A stretch of 7,178 nt of DNA from Candidatus Peregrinibacteria bacterium (GTDB taxonomy: Bacteria; Patescibacteriota; Gracilibacteria; UBA1369; PNNO01). Both the position numbers and the translations under genes were made by a program. The DNA is taken from assembly GCA_014728955.1 (NCBI GenBank), contig WJKT01000036.1, positions 1 to 7,178 on the forward strand, written 5' to 3'. This document shows positions 1-4,820 of this stretch, in pieces. Numbering within the stretch: the stretch's first letter is position 1; each line of letters opens with the position of its first letter. Below the pieces are notes generated by a model, which saw only the letters and a list, made by a program, of their open reading frames with translations, did no database searches and had not been told where the DNA came from.

Positions 1-113
1 CTGGATACACCATCAATAGTTTGTATCCACTCCTGAGCTGTCTGACGAATATCAAACGTTCCCGCTTTGGGTGAGAGCTCTTTTTTGTTATCTCCGGATT
101 CGTGTTGCTCCAT
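1..113 (-). CDS. Hypothetical protein, 5' end only (37 codons, truncated by window edge)
   Basis: The first 37 codons of a leftward gene run off the left edge. The ATG is at 113-111 and the protein begins MEQHESGDNKKELSPKAG, hydrophilic and charged, with no signal peptide or membrane segment, then continues into a possible helical stretch (IRQTAQEWIQTI). I do not recognise the family. Support for it being a real gene is a well-formed promoter at the right distance upstream (141-168) and an open frame to the edge. The leader has no SD. It contains an ATG directly followed by TGA (125-120), so 113 is the first usable start. The gene follows the DUF134 gene on the same strand with 73 nt between them, but the private promoter means it need not be co-transcribed. 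Confidence 0.6.
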   Translation of the reverse strand, partial: MEQHESGDNKKELSPKAGTFDIRQTAQEWIQTIDGVS

Positions 114-140
114 ACCGTATCACATTAAAAGTAGAGGTTT

Positions 141-168
141 ATTTTAACAATTTCTTTCGTTTTGTCAA
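141..168 (-). promoter_or_regulatory. Sigma70-type promoter of the truncated left-edge gene
   Basis: Reading leftward, a perfect -35 TTGACA (168-163) is followed by a 16-bp spacer and a -10 TAAAAT (146-141). The predicted start of transcription is near 134, giving a leader of about 20 nt before the ATG at 113. A 7-bp inverted repeat, TATCACA (118-124) and TGTGATA (176-182), brackets the element and could be a pair of regulator half-sites, although chance is possible. Confidence 0.75.
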
Positions 169-186
169 CCCCTTGTGTGATATCGA

Positions 187-660
187 TTATCGTCGTCCTC
201 TTCCTCCACCTCGTCTTCCCGCTCCACGTCCAAAGCCGGGCCTTCGTCCGAAACCTTTTCGCAGCGGTTGTTTAGCATTGTTGGGCTTTGCTCCATCGCA
301 ATTTCCCATTCCGCGTCCTGTTTGTGGACCTTCTCCGTTTGGCCCTGTTCCATCTTGATTTGGCATTGTTTTATTGGTTAAGTAATATTGTGAGATATTT
401 ATTGCTTTGCCGTTTATTACAGCATCAGCAATTTTTTTACGCGCACCGTTTACTATTCTGCAAACGGTTGGTTTTGATACGTTTAAGTGTTCGGCAGCTT
501 CGTCCATGGTTAATCCTTCCAAATCTACATACTTAAGCGCTTCTATTTCATCAAAGGTGAGATCGATTTGCTGTAGCGATGAAAGCCGTACGCCACTTGG
601 TTTAAAATAATATTCGTTGTACCGTCCTCGCACTCTTCTTCTTTTTCGTGGTCGTGGCAT
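187..660 (-). CDS. DUF134-family helix-turn-helix protein with fused DUF5320-like C-terminal module
   Basis: This is a 157-residue probable DNA-binding protein. Residues 1-90 match the DUF134 family: the MPRPRK start, YFKPSGV (18-24), LTFDEIEALKYVDLEGL (34-50) and a sigma70 region-4-like HTH at about 49-75 (MDEAAEHLNVSKPTVCRIV). The family usually has Cys just after the basic N-terminus; here that segment is RKRRRVRGR. From Met99 the sequence turns into the DUF5320 pattern (DGTGPNGEGPQTGRGMGNC, 103-121), normally a separate small protein. Residues 133-157 form an Arg/Gly-rich tail (GFGRRPGFGRGAGRRGG). Only Cys67 and Cys121 are present, so a metal site is not obvious. The gene has a strong promoter overlapped by a palindrome, suggesting autoregulation, and is divergent from a Ni/Co transporter gene. 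Upstream ATG at 664-662 is out of frame. Family assignment is firm; the regulatory target is inference. Confidence 0.85.
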   Translation of the reverse strand: MPRPRKRRRVRGRYNEYYFKPSGVRLSSLQQIDLTFDEIEALKYVDLEGLTMDEAAEHLNVSKPTVCRIVNGARKKIADAVINGKAINISQYYLTNKTMPNQDGTGPNGEGPQTGRGMGNCDGAKPNNAKQPLRKGFGRRPGFGRGAGRRGGGRGRR

Positions 661-669
661 TCATATTAA

Positions 670-689
670 TTATGAAATATGTTTCATAA
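670..689. promoter_or_regulatory. Palindromic operator candidate at the DUF134 gene transcription start
   Basis: A perfect inverted repeat has 8-bp arms, TTATGAAA (670-677) and TTTCATAA (682-689), separated by TATG. It lies 2 bp downstream of the -10 box of the DUF134 promoter and covers the predicted start site near 685, the classical position for a repressor. The 20-bp symmetric layout would suit a dimeric HTH protein, most simply the DUF134 protein itself. It is too short and AT-rich to be a terminator and has no T-run. Confidence 0.6.
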
Positions 690-691
690 CT

Positions 692-720
692 ATACTATGC
701 CCAATAGAAAATATTGTCAA
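692..720 (-). promoter_or_regulatory. Sigma70-type promoter of the DUF134-DUF5320 gene
   Basis: Leftward, a perfect TTGACA (720-715), a 17-bp spacer (714-698) and TAGTAT (697-692) make a near-consensus promoter. The leader to the ATG at 660 would be about 25 nt and has no SD. The -35 box occupies the same bases as the candidate -35 of the rightward cbiM promoter. Confidence 0.75.
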
Positions 721-745
721 AATATTTTGCCCGATATGGTAAAGT
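714..745 (+). promoter_or_regulatory. Probable promoter of the cbiM-LOG-DUF3008 operon
   Basis: Rightward, TTGTCA (714-719) is a good -35. The -10 is ambiguous: TATGGT (735-740, 15-bp spacer), TGGTAA (737-742, 17-bp spacer) or TAAAGT (740-745, 20-bp spacer) within TATGGTAAAGT. Another weak possibility is TTGCCC (727-732) with TAATAT (753-758). AAAATATT is directly repeated at 708-715 and 719-726 with an 11-bp period, so these AT-rich blocks are helically phased across the -35 zone. A promoter must lie in this gap because cbiM is divergent from its neighbour. Confidence 0.4.
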
Positions 746-776
746 AGGCACGTAATATTTAATAATTTTCCCTATC

Positions 777-1520
777 ATGCATATTCCAAGTTCGATGATG
801 GAAGGAGCGATTTGTCCTGTAACAGCGGGCGTATCTATCGCAGCTATCGGAGCAGCCGCCTATCACGCATACAAAGCTGAGAAAAAACCTTCAATCCAAT
901 ACTTTTTTTCTATAACAACTTTGGTTTTTGTACTTCAGATGCTTAATTACCCTGTACAAAACGGCACATCCGGCCATGTAATCGGAGCCGTGCTCGCTAT
1001 GGCACTTCTAGGCATCCCGTTCGGCGTTTTATCGGTTTCACTTGTCGTCATCGTACAAGCGGTATTTTTTGCAGATGGAGGAATTTCTGTACTGGGAGCC
1101 AATATTTTAAATATGGCTCTTGTTGCCGCACCAATTATGTGGATCGCCCGAAAGTTTATTAAAAAGGAATCAACGGCAATATCAAAAGGAGTTATTTTAG
1201 GTTTGACGGCTTGGGCTTCGGTTGTTATAGCCTCACTTGTTTTAAGTGCCGAATTGGCTCTGGCGGGCGTTACGGATTTTGCAACCGTCGCATCGGCAAT
1301 GGTTGGAGTTCATGCGCTTATCGGCATCGGAGAAGGAGTGATTACCGCCGGGTTTGTTCTGGCCATGCTCCCGGAAGTATCAAGCACAGCCTTTAGAAAA
1401 GCTGTCGCTCTGCCGGTTATGCTGGCAATTTTTATCGGCCTTATTCTTTCACCGCTTGCAAGTACCTATCCCGACGGGCTTGAATGGGTTGCAGAGCAAC
1501 ACAACATCGCCACGCAATAA
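777..1520 (+). CDS. cbiM: CbiM-type energy-coupling factor (ECF) substrate-specific component for Co2+/Ni2+, with short PDGLE tail
   Basis: This is a 247-residue integral membrane S-component that binds Co2+ or Ni2+ for uptake. The start is fixed by function: in this family the mature N-terminus Met1-His2 is part of the metal site, and the protein begins MHIPSSMMEG. The third classical ligand is His67 in GTSGH (63-67). Other family signatures are FADGG (98-102), LGANILNMA (106-114) and HALIGIGEG (179-187). About seven hydrophobic segments can be seen. At the C-terminus a last membrane segment (209-229) runs into SPLAST-YPDGLEWVAE (225-240), the start of a CbiN/PDGLE domain, but only seven residues follow, so the second half of that domain is missing. 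No CbiQ or CbiO gene is adjacent; the T and ATPase parts must be elsewhere, or the protein works alone. It probably leads an operon with the LOG gene 18 nt downstream. There is no SD; the start is preceded by TTTTCCCTATC. It ends with tandem TAA TAA. Co versus Ni cannot be decided here. Confidence 0.9.
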   Translation: MHIPSSMMEGAICPVTAGVSIAAIGAAAYHAYKAEKKPSIQYFFSITTLVFVLQMLNYPVQNGTSGHVIGAVLAMALLGIPFGVLSVSLVVIVQAVFFADGGISVLGANILNMALVAAPIMWIARKFIKKESTAISKGVILGLTAWASVVIASLVLSAELALAGVTDFATVASAMVGVHALIGIGEGVITAGFVLAMLPEVSSTAFRKAVALPVMLAIFIGLILSPLASTYPDGLEWVAEQHNIATQ

Positions 1521-1538
1521 TAAATCACGTACTTTTTC

Positions 1539-2648
1539 ATGAAAAAACTTATTCAGGGAATTGAATCAATTAAAGATCTTATTAATCATGGGAACTCGCT
1601 TCTCAATCTGACAATTCAGGATCTTGATCTCACAAAGGCGGATATTGATTGGGCCAATGTTAAAATGGCAAATACTGCGTTTCTCGGATGCAAAATGTCC
1701 AAAGAAACAGAAGCTATTTTACGAGAAAAAGGAGCGTTCATTTATCCAAAGTTTGTCGGATATCCTTATAATCCTTATCGAAAAAATTTATATACATGGC
1801 AAGAATTAATGGATGGCTACGATCCGAAAAACGATCAAAGTGTAGATTTTAAAATTTATACGCATTTCAATAATCAACGCTATAGTGCAGACATTAACGA
1901 AGCACTTGCTCAACGCATCCATGATCATGCTATTGACGATGCGCTACACACCATCATTGGCATGGATAGCAACGGGATGACTGAAAAAAAATGTGTTGGT
2001 ATTATGGGAGGCCACGGAGTATTGCGCAATGAAAAGGCGTATACCAAAGTAGCAATGATTGCACAGCATTTGGCACAAGAAGGTTATTTTATTCTGACGG
2101 GAGGCGGACCCGGCGTTATGGAAGCCGGCAACCTGGGGGCATATTTTGCGCATTATTCTCCACAGGAACTTGAAGATGCCATTGCAATGCTTTCAAAAAC
2201 TCCCGATGCCAAACATCATGATTATGTTGATACGGCATGCACCGTGTTAAAAAAATATCCGGATGGAGCAGATAGTCTTGCCATTCCAACATGGTTTTTT
2301 GGACACGAACCATCAAATGTTTTTGCAACCCATATCGCCAAATATTTTGCAAATTCAATTCGAGAAGATGTTCTGCTCGGGGCATCGCTTTATGGGGTTA
2401 TTTATGCACCCGGCAGTGCGGGCACCATGCAAGAAGTATTCGCGGATCTCACACAAAATCATTATAAAACACAAGGATATATAAGCCCCATGATCTTTTT
2501 TGATACCGACTTTTGGGAAAAAAAATCAGGGCTGTTTCCATTCATCAAACATTTTGCAAAAGGAAAAAAATACGAAAAAATGATACTCGCTTCAGATAAT
2601 ATTGACGAAATCACAACGTTCATCACAAAACATCCCCCCATACAATAA
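1539..2648 (+). CDS. LOG-family Rossmann-fold protein (nucleotide phosphoribohydrolase-like)
   Basis: This 369-residue soluble protein belongs to the LOG (often mislabelled 'lysine decarboxylase') superfamily, whose studied members cleave nucleoside 5'-monophosphates to base and ribose 5-phosphate. Visible motifs are GIMGGHG (154-160), ILTGGGPGVMEAGNLGAY (185-202, nucleotide-binding loop) and APGSAGTMQEVF (290-301), the counterpart of PGGxGTxxE with Glu299 kept but the second Gly replaced by Ser. A conserved block IPTWFFGHEPSNVFATHIAKYF (249-270) marks a longer LOG subgroup. The N-terminal 150 residues are extra compared with minimal LOG proteins of about 190 residues. Residues 23-50 (LTIQDLDLTKADIDWANVKM onward) look like a few weak pentapeptide-type repeats. 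The gene begins 18 nt after cbiM with no SD (ACTTTTTC before ATG) and is probably co-transcribed with it. The family is confident; substrate and catalytic activity are not shown by the sequence. Confidence 0.85.
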   Translation: MKKLIQGIESIKDLINHGNSLLNLTIQDLDLTKADIDWANVKMANTAFLGCKMSKETEAILREKGAFIYPKFVGYPYNPYRKNLYTWQELMDGYDPKNDQSVDFKIYTHFNNQRYSADINEALAQRIHDHAIDDALHTIIGMDSNGMTEKKCVGIMGGHGVLRNEKAYTKVAMIAQHLAQEGYFILTGGGPGVMEAGNLGAYFAHYSPQELEDAIAMLSKTPDAKHHDYVDTACTVLKKYPDGADSLAIPTWFFGHEPSNVFATHIAKYFANSIREDVLLGASLYGVIYAPGSAGTMQEVFADLTQNHYKTQGYISPMIFFDTDFWEKKSGLFPFIKHFAKGKKYEKMILASDNIDEITTFITKHPPIQ

Positions 2649-2672
2649 GTTTTATATTGTTAATTGTTCCCT

Positions 2673-2837
2673 ATGCCCGCTAAAAGCGAGAAACAACGAA
2701 AAGCAGCCGGAGCGGCACTTGCCGCCAAGCGTGGCGACATGCCCAAATCGAAGCTCAAAGGAGCTTCCAAGGACATGTACGAAAGTATGACGGAAAAAGA
2801 ATTGGAAGACTACGCCAAAAAGGACGATAACGAATAA
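2673..2837 (+). CDS. DUF3008-like small basic protein (54 aa)
   Basis: This short gene encodes MPAKSEKQRKAAGAALAAKR, then a middle SKLKGASKDMYESMTEKELE and an acidic end (DYAKKDDNE). The arrangement MPAKS-xxQxxAxGxALAAKRG ... KLKGASKxMYxSMxEKELE is the pattern I recall for DUF3008 proteins, small conserved proteins of unknown role found in many bacteria. The N-terminal half is a basic amphipathic helix and the C-terminal half an acidic helix. It starts 24 nt after the LOG gene stop, so it is probably the third gene of the cbiM operon, and ends with tandem TAA TAA just before a strong hairpin terminator. There is no SD; the start is preceded by TTGTTCCCT. The family name is from memory; the coding call is strong because of the motif, the spacing and the terminator. 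Confidence 0.75.
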   Translation: MPAKSEKQRKAAGAALAAKRGDMPKSKLKGASKDMYESMTEKELEDYAKKDDNE

Positions 2838-2838
2838 T

Positions 2839-2864
2839 AAAAGCGCCTCGGGAGAGGCGCTTTT
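2839..2864. terminator. Bidirectional intrinsic terminator between convergent genes
   Basis: A 9-bp perfect stem AAGCGCCTC (2841-2849) / GAGGCGCTT (2854-2862) with a GGGA loop can be extended by two A-T pairs on each side. On the plus strand it ends in TTTT directly after the DUF3008-like gene. On the minus strand the hairpin is followed by TTTTATTATT, so it can also end the leftward transcript of the acidic coiled-coil gene (stop at 2888). It is the only strong terminator in the window. Confidence 0.9.
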
Positions 2865-2887
2865 CAATACATACCATACGAAAGCTG

Positions 2888-3154
2888 TTATGCCTTCATG
2901 TCATCAAGTAAATCGTTCCAACTTTCCTCAAGGCTATCCATCAAATCTTCCGTATCTTCCTTTAGGTCTTCAAGTTTATCCTCACCTGCATCACGAAGTT
3001 CATCCATGCGCTCTTTAAGCTCATCAAGCTGGTCTTCAACATCAGCAACCAAATCCTGTTGATCCAACTCAAAATCAGCTTTACGATTTTCAAGATCTGC
3101 AGCAACCATATCATAGAGGGCCTGCATTTTATCCAAGTAAGGCTGCATGTCCAT
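2888..3154 (-). CDS. Small, highly acidic, all-helical (coiled-coil) protein, 88 aa
   Basis: The protein is helical throughout, with no membrane segment, no Cys and no Gly or Pro except Pro5 and Gly58. It has 32 Asp/Glu against 9 Lys/Arg. Hydrophobic residues (L, V, M) recur with a 3-4 spacing from about residue 30 to 86 (LVADVEDQLDELKERMDEL onward), as in a coiled coil. The end SWNDLLDDMKA and the charge pattern resemble the small 'sll1863-type stress response' proteins, but that is a weak resemblance in low-complexity sequence. An alternative start is Met3. There is no SD; the start is preceded by CCCTCTTATC. A candidate promoter with a poly-A spacer and an overlapping inverted repeat lies upstream. 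It is convergent with the DUF3008-like gene and shares its terminator. Function unknown; a scaffold, chaperone-like or cation-buffering role is only speculation. Confidence 0.75.
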   Translation of the reverse strand: MDMQPYLDKMQALYDMVAADLENRKADFELDQQDLVADVEDQLDELKERMDELRDAGEDKLEDLKEDTEDLMDSLEESWNDLLDDMKA

Positions 3155-3161
3155 GATAAGA

Positions 3162-3184
3162 GGGTTAAGGTTAAAAACCTACCC
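3162..3184. repeat. Imperfect inverted repeat in the divergent acidic-protein / exchanger intergene
   Basis: AGGTT (3168-3172) and AACCT (3176-3180) pair around AAA. The stem continues with GGGT (3162-3165) and ACCC (3181-3184) after a two-base bulge (TA, 3166-3167). It overlaps the -10 and predicted start region of the leftward acidic-protein promoter, so it could be an operator or a hairpin at the 5' end of that mRNA. Confidence 0.4.
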
Positions 3185-3209
3185 TAACACTAAATTTTTT
3201 TTTTGTAAA
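3181..3209 (-). promoter_or_regulatory. Candidate promoter of the acidic coiled-coil gene, with homopolymeric spacer
   Basis: Leftward, TTTACA (3209-3204), a 17-bp spacer (3203-3187) and TAGGGT (3186-3181) place a transcription start about 20 nt before the ATG at 3154. A run of ten A on this strand (3204-3195) fills the first half of the spacer. The -10 box is poor, so confidence is moderate. I find no convincing promoter for the rightward exchanger gene in the same gap. Confidence 0.45.
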
Positions 3210-3219
3210 ACAAAGCTAT

Positions 3220-4254
3220 GTGGCGTACGCTGTGGGCATGATTATACTGTGGATACTTATCTTATCGGTCTCTTTTTATATCCTGTCGATTGTCTGCAAT
3301 CGCTATTTTACGCCATCTCTGCAACAAATAGGGCAACAATGGAATCTTTCTTCGGAAGCAACGGGCGCAACGCTTATGGCGCTGGGGTCAAGTGCCCCCG
3401 AACTGTCGATATCACTTATTGCACTTTTCAAAGCCGGACAACATGCTGAACTTGGAACAGGAAACATTGTAGGTTCGGCCATTTTTCAATTTTTAGTCAT
3501 TATCGGTGCAGTCGCGTTAGTAAAAGAAGTCCGTCTCAACTGGAAACCTTTTTTACGAGACATGCTTTTTTATACGGTCGCGGTCGTGCTTCTTATTTTC
3601 TTTTTATATGACGGCACTATCCAGGTACATGAACCGCTTATCTTTTTAAGCGTATATATTACCTATTTATTTTTTGTTATAGGCAGCAAAAAAATACTCG
3701 GCTATAAAGACCCGGTTAAAAATCCTTCTGAAGGGAAAGGTCCTCACAGCATCATAAAGGAATACACAAAAAATCACGCATACATCGTCTTTTCCGTATC
3801 GGTTGCGGCAATCGGCATTGTTAGTTGGTTTCTTGTAGAAAGTGCCATCAATATCGCTCATATTACGGGTATTCCCGAAGTAATCATTGCCATTCTTATC
3901 GTTGCAGCCGGTAATTCCATCCCCGATTTACTATCCAGCGTTAAAGCGGCACGAGAAACAATGCCCGACATGGCAGTCAGCAATGCGGTAGGCTCAAACA
4001 ACTTCGATATCATGTTCGGACTTGGATTTCCCTGGCTTATAGCCCTTTTTATCACGGGAAAACCGATTATGGTGGCAAGCGAAAACCTGTTTAATACAGC
4101 GCTGATTTTACTTGGGACAGTTATCCTCACATTTATTATTCTCATAATCAAAAAGTGGAGATTAACAAAAATAACCGGTGCTCTATTACTCGGCAGTTAT
4201 GTCATCTACATTATCATTATTATCGGCAGCGGACTTCACTGGTGGACATTTTAA
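3220..4254 (+). CDS. CaCA-family cation exchanger, NCKX-like (K+-dependent Na+/Ca2+ exchanger type)
   Basis: This 344-residue membrane protein has about ten hydrophobic segments and two alpha repeats. Alpha-1 (about 48-96) reads ATLMALGSSAPEL with Glu61, then GTGNIVGSAIFQFLVIIG. Alpha-2 (about 218-270) reads AAGNSIPDLLSS with Asp235, then AVGSNNFDIMFGLGFPW with Asp263. Ordinary NCX and YrbG proteins carry Glu and Asn at those alpha-2 places; Asp at both is the pattern of animal NCKX (SLC24), where they bind Ca2+ and K+. The segment after alpha-1 (VRLNWKPFLRDMLFYTV, 104-120) also resembles NCKX. A short charged loop (155-185) joins the halves. It would export Ca2+ using Na+ and possibly K+ gradients. 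Start: GTG at 3220, overlapping an ATG at 3218 in another frame; ATG at 3238 (Met7) is an equally possible start. There is no clear SD. It is convergent with the PH-domain gene. Confidence 0.85.
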   Translation: MAYAVGMIILWILILSVSFYILSIVCNRYFTPSLQQIGQQWNLSSEATGATLMALGSSAPELSISLIALFKAGQHAELGTGNIVGSAIFQFLVIIGAVALVKEVRLNWKPFLRDMLFYTVAVVLLIFFLYDGTIQVHEPLIFLSVYITYLFFVIGSKKILGYKDPVKNPSEGKGPHSIIKEYTKNHAYIVFSVSVAAIGIVSWFLVESAINIAHITGIPEVIIAILIVAAGNSIPDLLSSVKAARETMPDMAVSNAVGSNNFDIMFGLGFPWLIALFITGKPIMVASENLFNTALILLGTVILTFIILIIKKWRLTKITGALLLGSYVIYIIIIIGSGLHWWTF

Positions 4255-4263
4255 CCACTTTTT
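4241..4263 (+). terminator. Weak hairpin plus T-run at the end of the exchanger gene
   Basis: GTGG (4242-4245) and CCAC (4255-4258) form a 4-bp stem, 5 bp with a G-T pair, around a 9-nt loop that includes the stop codon, followed by TTTTT (4259-4263). The stem is short, so this may be only a marginal terminator. Only 15 nt separate this gene from the convergent PH-domain gene, leaving no room for a better one. Confidence 0.3.
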
Positions 4264-4269
4264 ACAATA

Positions 4270-4794
4270 CTACCGATGATGAGACATCGCCTCTTTTACG
4301 GGGCCGGATGATTTTTTCTGTTTTTTTTCTTCACATAGTGCGGCAAACTCATGCGGACGCGGCACATACTTAAAATAAATACGGGCATCAATAAGTAATA
4401 TGCGAAACTGCAGGGTTCCGTAATTAAAAATCCTTCCCATGATCCCCTGACGAACTTTAACACTTTGAATCTCACCAATATCCCATGTCTCAACACGCTT
4501 GCGTACAATCCCTCGTGACTTTATGATTTGCCCTTTATCAATAGTATATCGCCGATTATGCCAATCTAAAATAAAATAGATAATCACGATAATATTAACC
4601 CCCTGCAATACAGCGTTTTTAACAAATAGTGCACTTAAAGGCCCCCAAAATTGTTCTTCCAAATCAAAAAAATTAAACAGTGCGGTACTTATCAAAAAAA
4701 TCACCAGAAAAAAGATCTCTATCCAGAGTATTTTGAAGACCAGAATAACCGGTGTCTGCCTATAGATGTGCATAGCCCGTTCTCGTGTTTTCAT
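4270..4794 (-). CDS. Two-TM bacterial PH-domain (bPH2 / YdbS-like) membrane protein
   Basis: This 174-residue protein has two membrane segments (about 17-42 and 59-77) followed by a cytoplasmic beta-rich domain, 80-145, with the bPH2 (formerly DUF304) pattern: RRYTIDKGQIIKSRGIVRKR, then WDIGEIQSVKVRQGIMGRI and FNYGTLQFR. The tail (155-174) is Lys/Ser rich. Family members are membrane proteins of mostly unknown role. The gene follows the cation-chloride cotransporter gene by 26 nt on the same strand and is almost certainly in its operon, so a role in assembling or regulating the transporter is a reasonable inference. Odd point: the perfect SD AAGGAGG (4819-4813) is 18 nt from this ATG, too far, and an in-frame TAG (4800-4798) blocks any longer version. 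An ATG two bases after the SD opens a different 16-codon frame. Stop is TAG, the only non-TAA stop here. Confidence 0.8.
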   Translation of the reverse strand: MKTRERAMHIYRQTPVILVFKILWIEIFFLVIFLISTALFNFFDLEEQFWGPLSALFVKNAVLQGVNIIVIIYFILDWHNRRYTIDKGQIIKSRGIVRKRVETWDIGEIQSVKVRQGIMGRIFNYGTLQFRILLIDARIYFKYVPRPHEFAALCEEKKQKKSSGPVKEAMSHHR

Positions 4795-4810
4795 AATCTA
4801 ATAATAGCAT
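4760..4810 (-). other. Possible 16-codon leader ORF overlapping the PH-domain gene start
   Basis: ATG at 4810-4808 lies 2 nt after AAGGAGG and opens MLLLDYENTRTGYAHL, ending with TAG at 4762-4760, inside the PH-domain gene in another frame. It overlaps the PH-domain start at 4794. The spacing is too short for ideal initiation, so it may be accidental; if translated it would couple the two. Confidence 0.25.
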
Positions 4811-4812
4811 AG

Positions 4813-4819
4813 CCTCCTT
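4813..4819 (-). promoter_or_regulatory. Strong Shine-Dalgarno sequence without a well-spaced start
   Basis: AAGGAGG lies immediately after the cotransporter gene's tandem stops (TAA TAA, sharing AA). It is the best SD in the window. Distances are 2 nt to ATG 4810 and 18 nt to ATG 4794, both outside the usual 5-10 nt. Confidence 0.5.
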
Positions 4820-4820
4820 A

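Noticed and set aside
2..29. 8-bp inverted repeat TGGATACA / TGTATCCA with a 12-nt loop
   Set aside because: It lies inside the coding part of the truncated gene, and about one such hairpin is expected by chance in a window of this size.
71..358. 95-codon plus-strand frame with a Pro-rich end (RPLPPPRLPAPRPKPG)
   Set aside because: The Pro/Arg repeats are the complement of the Gly/Arg codons of the DUF134-DUF5320 tail, and the frame crosses the promoter of the left-edge gene.
3162..3204. Inverted repeat followed by T10 as a plus-strand intrinsic terminator
   Set aside because: The T-run starts 10 nt after the stem and no rightward gene ends there; the neighbouring gene runs leftward.
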